DNA of 64,000 nt from Bedellia somnulentella (Eukaryota; Arthropoda; Insecta; Lepidoptera; Bedelliidae). Below the pieces are notes generated by a model. The model made no database searches and was not told where the DNA came from. It saw nothing but the letters and a program-made list of their open reading frames with translations. Below, piece by piece: positions 34,101-47,200 of this stretch (its first letter is position 1; each line of letters opens with the position of its first letter). The stretch covers positions 13,066,567 through 13,130,566 of the forward strand of contig OY755170.1 in the NCBI GenBank assembly GCA_963576735.1, written 5' to 3'. The position numbers were made by a program, and so were the translations under genes.

Positions 34101-36806
34101 CTGATATCATTTGCAATATATTTCAAACGGTTTTCTATGCTCGGCCCATCTGTTAAATTGGGAGCTGAAAAAGATACAAATATTTAAATCGATTTGAGTT
34201 CATTGTAAAGTGCATTGTATATGTTGGTATTGAAACCCTTTATTGGGATTTTGAAGCCGTGAGTGTACATATAATTTAAATAATTTGATTGTCGTATGTT
34301 GATTTTGTTATGTACATACATATACTCACGGCTATAAATCCCTAAAAGGGGTAGCCACTTTTGGAAGTTGAGTGGGGAAAAGATGGTAGAATAAAGGTTC
34401 GCCCAAAAATCCCTTAAAAAGCCCCAATACCGTTAGTCGCCTCTTACGTACACCCACCGGAAGAAATGGGGTAGTGCTATTCTAAGCTACACAGCTTAGT
34501 ATGTGTTAAAGACAAATAAAAATGTTTGTTATTATTATTATTAAATAAGTTTTTAAAATACCAAAATACTACCTAACCCCATTCTATTCTCACACACAGT
34601 ACTGTTCATGTCAAACTAAATTTAGTTATGTGCAATTTTTTTTATTCGTTTTTGGTAGTTGAGTGGGAGAAATATGGTAAAATATTTTTTTGTTGATGAT
34701 GGTTTTCCAGCCATATTACCCATAAATTAAATAAAGGCTCTAAACCCATAGTCGCCTAGTCCAGCAAGTGCTATTTCGGAATCGGTTTATAAAATGATGT
34801 ATCATTGTTAATTATGAACGTGTTTTTAATTTAACATTATTTATTTATTTGAACACTTTATTGCATACAGAATAGATATAATGTTTTCACAAAAGTACAG
34901 AACATTAAAACTTAGTACACAAAGGCGGACTTATCGCCTTAACGCGATTTCTTCCAGTCAACCATTCATTAATGTTTTTACTTTGCATTAAACTCCACTC
35001 ATAACTCGAAGAAGTCGTCAACTCAGCTTATGAAATAAGGCAGTCCTATTGAAGCTCCCCTGATAGGTAGAAAGTAACTTTCATATTCCTCACTTTGCCT
35101 ACGCGCAGTATAACTTAGCCATGTGGGTTTCACGGTTGTAAACCCGACGCAAAATTCCAACCCATGCCTCTCTGCATGACATGTGGGTTCTTCTCCCCAC
35201 GGAGCTATCACGGTCGTAGATAATTACATACGCACTTTTTACACAGATCAAGTTAGCCCCAAATTAAGTGTTGAGTAAGTACAATTTATTGACTTTGGGA
35301 GTAGGATATTTATACGACATATTTAATACTATAAAATAATACATACATACATATACTCACGGCTATAAATCCATAGAAGGGGTAGCCAGAGCTAAGGAAT
35401 TGGAAATTCCTCAGCCACTTTTGGAAAATTAAGTGGGGAGAAGATGGTAAAGTAAAGGTTGTTGGTGATGGGTCTCCAACCACATCGCCCAAAAATCCCT
35501 CAAAAGCCCCAATACCGTTAGTCGCCTCTTACGTATACCCATCGGTAGAAACGGGGTAGTGCTATTCTAAGCCGACACTACACGGCTAAATAATAAATAA
35601 TACACATAACCATATCATCCATGACTACGAAACTATCATTCATATTCATCATATGAATGTTGCCCCAACCAGGATTCAAACCCTTGTTTCAAATATAAAG
35701 TTGGCCTTTTTAGTTAATAGCGAAAAGCATCAAGCTCACCATCACACATGGTTGATTGAATAAACCTTTAATATAAGATAATCTTGGCTGTGCTTTCTGG
35801 GTTTAATCACATCAACATCATGTTATATCAGCCAAATAAACATTCACAACTGAATAGAAGGTTCGCGTCGAAAATAAAAACGGACCCCAAAGCTAATTAT
35901 TATTTAAAAAAAATATGTCAATCTTCATACAGCGTTCAGCGTTTTTAGTTCACCAGTTCACGTGTGAAAACATACACCTCTGAATAAAACACTGAGCTCA
36001 TTGGAAACACGACCGCGTAGCATCACGAATCCAAAGAAATTCCGTGATTTTTTCACACTTCGTCTTTTGGTGCCACTTCGTATGTTCTCGATCACACTTT
36101 TACATCACGCGTCTATCATTAGTAGCGAAAGAAATTAATGCTGTCAAAATTAGTCATTCAAAAAAAACACAGAGGGACCCTTATAATTATAACTGATACT
36201 GGTTGTAATATGTTCACGTGGTTTTTTTAAATACAATAATATAATTCAGTGTCCCTCTAAATAAAAAGTAAATGGTGACGATATTTAGGTACTGTAATAA
36301 ATACGTATGATCTAATGTGATCATAAAGACGTGTTTATTTAATACCACTCACCATCTACACTCCGCATGAAACCTTTTTGTAAAACTGACTTCAGGTCAT
36401 CAAACTCAGATTTGATTGGGTCCAATATAACATTAACCTTTTCCTCTTTGCTTGACTGCGACTTTGCTAGCGTGAGAACTTCCTTCATGCTTTTTAAAAC
36501 GTTGTTAATTTTTTGATGAAACTCATTATCAAAACGATTTAACTTGTGTTCTAGGACATCAATCTTTTTTAGATTTTTTTCACTGTTGCTTATAAAATTA
36601 ACTAGTTTTTCAACTAAATCGTCACTAGGAACAACTGGTGACTTTGTCGTGTTGACAGGGATGAATCTCTGTGGCACATCATTACGCACAATATCACTGT
36701 CTTCATAATCACTTTCCCAAGATCTTTTTGAGTTTGTCAGCGAGAGTTTACACATTATACTTAAAACGCATAATGCACAGTGCACTGAAGTAATACGACT
36801 AAACAT
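28034..36806 (-). CDS. secreted fibrinogen-related domain (FReD) lectin, isoform A (480 aa)
   Basis: Exons in transcript order: 36806-36353, 34164-34035, 32217-32061, 30776-30512, 29842-29716, 28776-28608, 28174-28034. All junctions are GT-AG and phases agree (1443 nt including TGA). The start is the Met before a hydrophobic signal-peptide-like stretch (SVHCALCVLSIM); upstream in-frame codons lack one. Residues 60-194 are charged, Leu/Ile-patterned and probably coiled coil. The fibrinogen C-terminal domain spans about 209-420: DCTDIQMQGFNVSGIYKI, then GGGWTVFQNRFDGSQDF, GTAGDSLSYH, the calcium-site text TPDVDND, GGAWWYKEC and NLNG. Such proteins (ficolin/techylectin/angiopoietin-like) bind acetylated sugars or receptors outside the cell, in insects often in immunity. 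A basic tail of about 45 residues follows the domain. The precise orthologue is not determined. Confidence 0.88.
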
Positions 36807-39800
36807 GTTTTTGTTCCCTGGAATCTTCAGGCGAAATGAGCATGAATACTTGCGTGTGATTGAATCGCGAAGTGTTTGTAAACACAAGATTTCAATAACA
36901 ACATATTGTTGATAGCGAGCTGCCAGCACCTAGCGCCTGCTAGTAGGTGTTGAAGCTGCGGAGGGTGAGCACTAAACTGGCGACTCGTGTCGGCTGAATG
37001 CTATGAAGATAGGCAATGCAACCAATTAGATAATCTTACTTACCTTTATACTTCTTTTAGGTCTTGTCACATATTAGTATATTAAACAAATAAAGATATA
37101 AGTTAAGAGTATTGCGAGACTGTTAGCCTTCCTACAAAAAGGGCTAATGTTTTACTGATAGTTTATACAGTTTTTTTTTAGAATTTTTCAATATGTTATT
37201 GATATAATAGAAATCTAGGGTCATTTAAGCTTAATATTAGTTACATTGTAAGTTATTATTATGCCAACCGCGATAGCTCTGTGGGTAGAAAACACACCTA
37301 TCATGTAGAGAGACGTAGCACATAGGTAGGTTTTTAATATTTATGCGGCCAAAATTATTTTAATTGATATTACTATTCTGAATGATACAATTGATAATAA
37401 AATCAACTTTGTTTTGAAATTAAATAAATATAAATATAAAAAAAAATTTTTTTTAAAAAAAACGTCATAAACCCAACATCATAGACGTAAAAAATATTTC
37501 TTTTAAACGGAAATGTTACATAGTAATGTATTGTCGCATCCTGTTGACGTATACTGCAATTCGTTACTCCAGATCATCGTAGTCCGAAAATATTTAATAA
37601 TTATCTCTAAACATCAGAAAGTGCTTGTTTCAGACCTTTTGAGCCTCCTATCTAATTAATCTGTAAGGAGAAGCGAATATTATGTTATATTCTCAGTAGA
37701 GAAATGGGCAGGTAACTAATTTCATTGCGGATAAACAAAAAAAACCTACCAAAAAAAATAAAACTACTTTTTTTGGAAATTTTTCAACTGCTCTTTTTTA
37801 CCCTATCGGCACCTATCTGCAGCTATTTTTTATCTGAATCATAAGACAAGAACATAAAGTTGAAAAGTAAATAATAATGTCACGGCGATAGGAAGCGATA
37901 ATATAACTTTATTACTTTTGAATGTAAAAATCTGGAATATTTTTCGAGGAAATCGCAATATGTTTAAAAGCATTAAAATAAAGTTTTTAACCATACTTGG
38001 TTGTAATTTTTTATATTATATAATGGTGTTTACTTGATGCATTAGAATCAATAGCGTTTACTTGGTCAACTATTTACAAATAAAAAATATTGATGAACAA
38101 AGATAAGTCACTTTAATAGTGTAGAGAGCGAGCGCGTGCATAGTGGGCGACTATCAAGTTCCTACTCCCTGTGCATGCACCCCGCACGGGTTTCGAAGGC
38201 GAGAGGACCAGTATATTATCGCCTGGTCTCTTGTTAAGGTAGAGAGATATTATATTTTGTATTTAAAACTACTTTAAAAATTCAATTTTGCCGCATAAAA
38301 CCTAAAAACCTACCTTTGTGCGTAGCGTAGGTTCAAAACCCGAGACAGACCTTGTGTCTTTTCTAGAGTCGCTAAAAGCATCGTGATGAAACGCACATGG
38401 CTAAGTTGTACTTAGTCAATTGTCAGTCTGTATATTCTTACAAAACAGCGATAGGCCTGTCTCCTACGTGAGTTCTCCGAACACCAGGTATAAATATTTT
38501 TCGTGCTGTTCAGAAGTATTAGTACTTTTATTAACATCTCTTCAGTTCAATATACGGCGATAATGTTTAAATGAGAGTAGCACCTGAATATCTAGATTTT
38601 ATGCAGAAAAAATATTTATATTTCTTATCTACGACATTAAAATTAAACTAAACTGCTAAAAGAAATAACCAGTTGACCATAGACCATGATTTACTAAATA
38701 TTAGCACAAGCTGAAGGCAATCTTTCTTTAAATCTGTTCCAGAGAGAAAATTTGGATCCGGCATTTTCTCTTAGTTATTAAATTAAACATATGTCTTGAG
38801 AAATTATTGTTGTATTAATACACTTGTGCAAGTGTTGTATTAAAAGTTAATACAATACAATAATTGAACTTAATTCAATAGTGGGAACTCTAACATTCGC
38901 TGAGAGAAGATCCGGTGCGCTTCATAATGTGAACGTCAACAAAAGGGGATTTGTTCTTCAGGAAATTAAAGGGGAACATAGGACTTCACTTGAATAGTCT
39001 ACAGTAGAATAGTAGTTCGACATCAACTATATATATACTAAGACTCTCCTTAAAATTTGTAATATAAGAAACGGTAAAAAATATGTACGCGCATAGATTA
39101 GGAAATGTGGTTGAATAATTGAATATCCATTATCAACCATCCTTTATTATATAAAGTACTGTCTACTTAACTTCCAAAATAAGTAATGTATTTCTAATTC
39201 TGAAGCTCTGGTTTCCCCTTTTTTGATATTTATAGCCGTGAGTAGGTAGGTAGCTCACTGACTTGCATCAACACATGGCCTAAAGTGCCATACTTAAAAA
39301 CCTAAAATAAAGCACAGGGGTTTCTTTCATGATGTAAGTGAGGACTAGAATCTGTAGGAGTTCAATATTATTTGTGTAATATTTATGAAATTATCTATTT
39401 AAGTAGGTGAGAAGACAATCACCCCTACAATTATGAAAATGAAAGGGTTGGGGTTGGATTACATTTGTATATATATATATATAAAATTAACTCATTTCTG
39501 CACCTACAAACTTGAAACGTGATATAAGGGTTTCTTTGATAATGAGAGTGAGCACTAAGAAAGGAATTTAATAAATTTTACTAGAGGGTGAAATAGGGTT
39601 GTAAAATTTAAAGATAGTTTTTGTGTTTATGGTTATCGCTTACATTTAAAATGACGTGTTTAGTGACATGATGGTACATAATTACAACAGTTACAAATCT
39701 GCATCTCCCATATCAATTTGCACATATCGATGCCGGTACTTCTAAATTATTCGCGGAGCATGAAGTAAGCGAGGCAAGTGTTACTGGTTTGACCGATAGC

Positions 39801-41211
39801 GACGAAACGAGATGTGGTAGGGAGTGAAACGGCGGGAAAGGCGCGCGCGCTCTGCGTCACTCAAAGATCAATTGTTCGACTGAGATGATTCACCTCATTA
39901 CCTAACATCAACATATCAACCGTTACAATATCTGAATTCTGTGTTCTCCATTTTAAATGGTTGGTGGGATTTTATATAGATGTGTTGGCCATATCGTAAA
40001 TTTGAATACATCATGAAATGATCGATCATTTCATGAAATAGTCATATTTCCTGAAATGTTAAAGTGTTTATTGGCAACATCGTGATGTGGGCAACTAAAC
40101 TCGCGGCCTCTTCATGAAATGGTTAACATTATTTGGTCATATCGTAAAGTAGTTACATTAATAATCGGCAAAGGCGCTGAAAACGCTTTGTTTATGTGTG
40201 AAGATGGCGGCCGCGCTGGCAAGTGTTGTTTCTCGCAGTAAAAAAGTGAATAATTCATTATTAAGCGAGGAAAAGAGGTGATAACAAAAGAGTTGTCGAC
40301 GAAAAGGTTCTCGAGTACTATGCAAATAACGAAAAAACTGAGCAATATGTTAAAAACCCGTAGAGTTATGATCGCATTTCACAGGTAACCCTATTTCTAA
40401 GATCTGGCCAAGCGTGGATGACGAAATCGTTAAACGTTGCCGATTTTGTGATCCGGTCAAATTAAGTTGGCCACATCATGAAATGTGACTATTTCATGAA
40501 ATGATCGATCATTTCACGATGTGTTCAAATATACGATATGGCCACGACATAGATATCTTCAATACCAAACTGGGGTTCATCTTGAGTCAGTCGACCCCTT
40601 CCTTGAAAAATCTGGACGCTTGCGTTCAGCCTGGCAGTCCTGGCACTGTTACCAACCGAAGGAAAATTTTACATATATAGGCTAAGATAGAAAGGCTTAA
40701 TGAAACACCTCTTTATAATATTTTAAATTTTGTTGGCTACCTACCGATTGTTTTTTTTTCTTCCTCTCTCGGTAGGGACGCTACAAGGTGAAAGGCCTAT
40801 AAGTTTCCCTATATTTGTGATATAGGGGAATGTAACGTGTGTATGAAAAAATACCTTTTAAGGTCCATAATCCATATCTACATATATATTAAAGAAAGTC
40901 GTGTTAGTTACACTATTTATAACTCGAGAACAGATGAACCGATCTGGCTGAAAATTGTTGGAGAGGTAGCTTAGAACCAGGAAAAGGACATAGAATATAT
41001 ATCATCACGCTAAATACTGTAGGGGGTAAACAGTAAAAATATTTAACACCATCCGTGCGAAGCCGGGGCGGACCACTAATATATAGTAAAAAATCAAGTC
41101 CAAAGTGTTTCGTCGTTCTACGTGCTGTCGATTTAGAAAAGCCTTACCCTTAAATTGCCCGTGGGTGTCGTACGATATGACTGCGAACAAATTAACATTT
41201 AAATCTACATA

Positions 41212-41250
<39 letters not shown>

Positions 41251-44200
41251 AGGTTTGGTAGATTTCTGGATGCACAAATAACATATTATAGCCTACGCGG
41301 ACGAAGTCGCTGGCAGAAACCTAATATACCAGGGCATTCAGAAAGATTTTCAATATGAAATTAAGTTTTAATGTATGGAAAACTGGCAAGTTGCTCTTTA
41401 TTTGCATTATTATTAGATTATTTAAAGGTAAATGAAAATAGGTTCCTAATTTTAATTTTCTGACTTTTAATGTGGCCTGGTACCCGAATAATAATAGCCT
41501 TTGTGGACGAACGGTGTTTCACTTTCTATATTATTTCAAAGACCTTCGGTTTTGCAGTTTATTAATGAAATGTTGAAAGGCATAAGTTTATTTAATATAA
41601 TTTCGTAATAATATCACTTGAGATCGCAAACTCGAGAAATGTTTTGCAATCAGCAACATTTTTATCAAACATTTCGCTTCATTTGCATGTCGGTACGTGG
41701 TTTTTGCTTTCGATGACGGCATTAAGGGTATAAGTTGAACAATCCATTTAAAAACATAAACAGCTTCAAGGAGTATAGTTTCGAGGTGATTACCACATAA
41801 CCTCATATTAATGACCATTAGGTCAGAAGTAGACCCGCGTTTAATAGTGCTATAATATAATGGCTAAATTTGTCGTGTGCCGAGACACGGCACATGACAT
41901 AATATCAGGTGATAAATATTGACAAAGTAGAAGCGCCAGTCGCCAGTTTGGCTGATTCAAAATGAACCAACTGCTTGCCAGAAGTTTTCATCACAGTGAG
42001 GAGTAAGCGACCATTCACAAGACTCCGCGGGCTGCTAAAAACGGGAGACTTCCTGCACAGCACATCTGTCAACCCGCTAGGTCACTCTCCGTACTATCCT
42101 GAAGAGAGTTTCAAGAATGAGTTTTAAATTTAATTAATATTTTTTTTTAAGTTTCGTATAATTTTGACTACCGTGGTTGACTGTGGCCTTATTCTCTAGT
42201 CAGGGTAGAGCTTCTTTAGTGAATTAAGGCCTGTATTTATGAATACGTAAAGAAAACGTCTTCACGATGCGGTGTTTACATCTAAAAGGGCGTATCTGTT
42301 GTTGTAAGTTACTATTATTATTTTCATATTCAATAGGAGTATTTGTTTTGAACAAATTCAATTGTGCAATGACATATTTATTTTAAAACATAAGCAAAAG
42401 GTGAAATTTCTTACCGTCCGTACTAAAAAACATGCATTGTTATTCCAATCGATCGATTATTTCGAACTTCGATATATTAATCCGAGTTAGTCATATTTTT
42501 ACTTTGATTTAATTCCAGAGGCATTTACTCTCATGATGTACTAATTTAATTATTTTAATACGTATAATTGCAACAGTACAAAATCATCCGAAAGGAGTTC
42601 TTGGAATAAACTCATCACCCAAGTTTATAGTGTGTTAAAAGTTTCTAAATTAGGCTACAACAGAAGTACAGAGAAACCGGGAGTAACGAGTATGACAAAT
42701 ATTTTGCCCCTTTATGTGTATAATTTATTTTGATTTAACAATATACTTTAGTATCAATAATCTTCCACACCCCTCGCAAATTACATTATTTTTTAATTAT
42801 TTTATAATTATTATTAATAATTATTTTATATTTTTATAATTACCCTAAACCTTACAATTAAGTAAAACTGAGTGTTGTTTCTTCATTCGTGTGTTTAATC
42901 CCACCCACCACCGCCATCCCACCGTGAAGAAGATCGCGACGGAGCGTCCAATTTCAACATTCAAAAATCATTCGCTTTGTACCTTACCTTCGACTAGCCC
43001 ATTAATTATTTTTCTTTAATATCTTATTTCAAATATACGTTCATACTGAAGAAAAGAATAAAATATTTATGGAATAGACTACATCCATATTAACCCTGTT
43101 AAATCTCCATCATCGTGCATCGCAGCGCGAACACTGAGTTATTCATAATGATAGTACTTTCTGTGATCATTCATGATCATGACACTAAAATGGCTTTATG
43201 GATTCTGTTTCTCCTCTCCAGCGCTGCTGTGTTATATAACTGGATCTTCCATAGCCTTGGTACAGAAAGCGCCCGCCGGAGCAAAGACTCTGATGCACAG
43301 CGTTGCTCGGAAGATGTGTGATCAGCCAGTTCACCTCATTTCCTCCGCAGTTGCTTCTTGGGGCCCCCGGTATTTGCCTTCAGCCTACTTCGTAGCAAAT
43401 TTTCTGTCACTGCTATACGAATTCTCAAGACTCAAGCGTTCACGCTGTATATCTCCGAAAGGGGTTGGCAGAGGTACTAATACGTTTGAACATCCCGTGA
43501 CATTGCCACCTGCTGTTCAGAGTATCCACGTTTTGCTTCGACAGTGTACTCACGTGATAGGGGGCAGGCCTATCGCCGTTTTGTACGAATACGCTGTCAC
43601 ATGACTAAGTACAACTGAGCCATGTGGGTTTCCTCACGATGTTTTCCCTGTCCGTTAACAACTATGATAAATAAACCACACATATGACTTTAGAAAAGAC
43701 AAATTGGTTTAGGCTGCAACCCGGGATTTGAACACAGACAGATAACAAAACAATCACAATATCTATCTTGTAATAAAACAGTTAAAAATATTAATCACTT
43801 ATTAAGAACATTTAAACAATTTTTACCGATTAAAAAAATGGTCTTGTCAATCTGAACATAAACACAATGTCGCAAATAACGAGCCCCTCGCATATAGGGC
43901 GGCCAATAACGGGAAGCGCGGCGGAAACATAGGCCGATTTTATCCCAACAAAAAAAAACACTATTCAAACAAGTACACATGGAGAAAAAAGGTTCAAATC
44001 ACTAGTTAAAACGAAGTCTCACATTAAACTTGTAATAATTTCAAACTACATTTATTTGGTGAATTTGCAAAGGATTAGCTATAACATAACACAATTAAAC
44101 AAACATCTTGTGAAGTGAAAATAAGTGTAACCCATTGTTAGACGTAAAAAAAAATCATTTATTGTTTTCATTTTGAAATGTAATTGTTTGTATTTATTAG

Positions 44201-47200
44201 TTTTTTATAACTAACACTGAGAGCGGCGCATTTTTTATGGCTTACTGGTGGCAAAATTGTAAATCCGACGCTCGCTAGTGGTGGACTGTGGCCAAATTAC
44301 CCTATATAGGCTAGTTTACCTTCTCGAGCTTCTCGATGGGAACATTATTATTATGTGAATATCACCCAAAAATCTGTTCTAAGTCTTACCTTTCCTTCCA
44401 CTGTCTGTACCTTCAGTGTCTGTAGTATTATTCGATGAGTTTTCTGTTAAAAGATAAAATTAGATAGAAGTTGAACAGATTTTAAAGTAGGGGCTGTATT
44501 TAAGTTGAATAGATGCTTCTGCAAGATGTGAAATTACGAAAAAATACTGATGGGATATGGGTGGGATGAAAAAATAAACAGTTAAAAGAATATAACTGCA
44601 TGTACCAAGTAATAGCAAAGACTAAGTAGCATATAATTATATTTTTTTTAAGTTAATGAAAAATAAATTAATGAAAAATACAAAAAAAGGGTAATTTATT
44701 CAGGTATAGTCTTTTTTTATTAGGAACCTAACTTTAGGTGATATAAATAACTTTAAAATTGAGGGAGGATATTCACATGTATGCTTTATTTATTTTAATG
44801 TTACTCGGTTAACACAATATTTACGAGTATACTTATTATAAAGTGGATTCTATTATAGTTATTTATTATTATAATAAAACTGTTACTCTTACAAAGATTT
44901 TACTGAACTAAAAATGATATTGAAATAATAATCATTCGAGCTTCTTAAAACCTCCAAAAAATATTTTTGTGTAAATAAGAAACAATAATTAAGAAAGATC
45001 AGTATTTTGAAATTCTAAGCTTGCTAAGAAAGCTTGGGGAACGACGATCGGTCTTCCGTGTCGAGTAGGGGCGTGTGGTGCACTCTGGTGGGGTCGATAT
45101 TGGCACTAATCACTTGAGGGCACTCTCTGAGGCTGAAACATACCGGTGTCTTGGCATGTCACAAACCATCGTTGTGAAGGTGGCAGACGTCAAACAGGGT
45201 AGGTGCTTTAATAAGATCCGAACCATTGATTACTGGGTGCTGCCTGTGCTGATGTACGCATTTGGCATGCTCAGATGGACTCAGACTGAACTGGACACTA
45301 TGGATAGAAGAGTGAACTCGACGACGATAACTTCACGAGTCCTTCGTGGACCTCTGAGTGACCAATTTAAGGGCGGTACCACAGACATTTGTCGTGTAAA
45401 TGGCCGTCCTGAAGAGTCATTCGGGCATGTTATTTCCGTTTGTTCTGCTCTTGCTTACACTGAGTACTTGCACAGAAACAACCAAGATTTAATTCAATAT
45501 AAACAATTTTTATTTAAATATTCCGTTAAAAGCCTGGTTGCTTAATTTATTTATTAAATATTGTGATGAAAAAGTAAGTTTCAATATTTTCTTTGCTTCT
45601 CCATAGGTTTGGGAGATAGGTTATCTTCGTTTGTGCAATTAAAGTATAAAATATCAGTAATTAATCTCAGTAGTTTTATTTTTAGTCAGTTGATCTTTGA
45701 AAACTGTCAAAACGATATCAATGACTTTTATTTTAATGAAACAGTTAATAATCAACATTGTTAGGTACTTAACAATGTTGCTACATTATATATATATATA
45801 TCATTATTTTATATTATTACATTTATTTTTACTTACTTTTAACTTCAGGAGAACTAGCATGAGCGTTATTTTATTGTCACGATATCGCTTGTCACTCCAT
45901 ATCTCTTTGACCACTTTACTGCATGTATTCAAAGCATCTTATCACTCTTTTCTTTTCAATCACCAACTATTTAACGTTTTACACTTCGGGAATAACATTA
46001 TCACGTAACTAACATTACAATTCTTCAGATGCACCTTAACTTTACTATATTCACTCTGCGCTCTTGCTGCTTCTGGCATACCCAACATTCGGTGGTATAC
46101 AAAGAATATAAGCGTAGTTACTACAACATGTACTGACCTAAAGGCCTTCGCGGGCACCACATGACATTTAACTCTCCATTTACCGTGTTACCGTTTTGAT
46201 TTGTATCTTTTTAAAGCAATCATTATTGGAATCAAAATATGTTTAAAACTGTTATCACTTTCTAATTACCTACCACAAACTATAAAGAGATTACTTTACC
46301 TACTTATTTCCTATACTTATGGATTAATTTGTTTTGATAAGTGTTTATAAGTGAGATTTTTAATCTAGAAAATACATAACGGCAGAGAGAGAAGAATTTG
46401 ACATATTGCGTGATTGAGATTGATGCTAAGAAAGTTGAACAGATGAAAGAGTTTGTATGTCTGGGAAGTTTGTTCACTGGGGATGGAAAGTGTGATAAAG
46501 ATATCGAAAAAGGGTGAGAAAGAGTAATGCGGTACATTGAGAAATCAATGGCCTAATGACTAGTCTCGAAAAAGTCCGAATGTCTGTGCATTATTCTGTT
46601 ATTTTTCCTATGCTTTTGTAAGGCAGCGGATGTTGGATGTGGCAGAAGAAGAAAAGTTAATGCATTAGAGACGAGGTACTTCGGAAAAAAATAAATGTAA
46701 GGTTATGTGATCGAATAAGAAATAGTGTGATTCTTGAATGGTGTGGTGTGAAGGATGATATTGTAAAAAGATAGAAAAACGACGATGCATGATTGAAAAT
46801 TGTCAAAAGAGATTTATAGAGACAATATGGAATGTAATATAATGTTAGTAGAGTACGACCCAAAAGACACACTTGGACCAAATAAAGTGTGCATCAAAAA
46901 GTAGGCGTCCGAAGTATAAAGAATAAAAGACCATCACCACCAGTGGATGTGATTAGAGCTAGAAAGATTAGCTAAGATCGTACAAAGTGGCGGTCGATAG
47001 TCTCTGCCTAAATTGGAAATAATGGCGTCAGTATATATATGTATGTATATATTTTTTTTTCTTTCACCAAATATCATTTAAAGAATATGATACCATTATT
47101 TTAAGATTTAAAAACCTTATGCAGTAATAAGACACAAAGCGATATTGAAATACAATCTACAGCTTTGTTTGCGAAACTTGGCACGCGTTTTAATTGGCAG

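Noticed and set aside
43173..43604. 143-codon plus-strand frame
   Set aside because: Half of it matches a dispersed repeat that recurs near 48.4 kb; no protein family is recognised.
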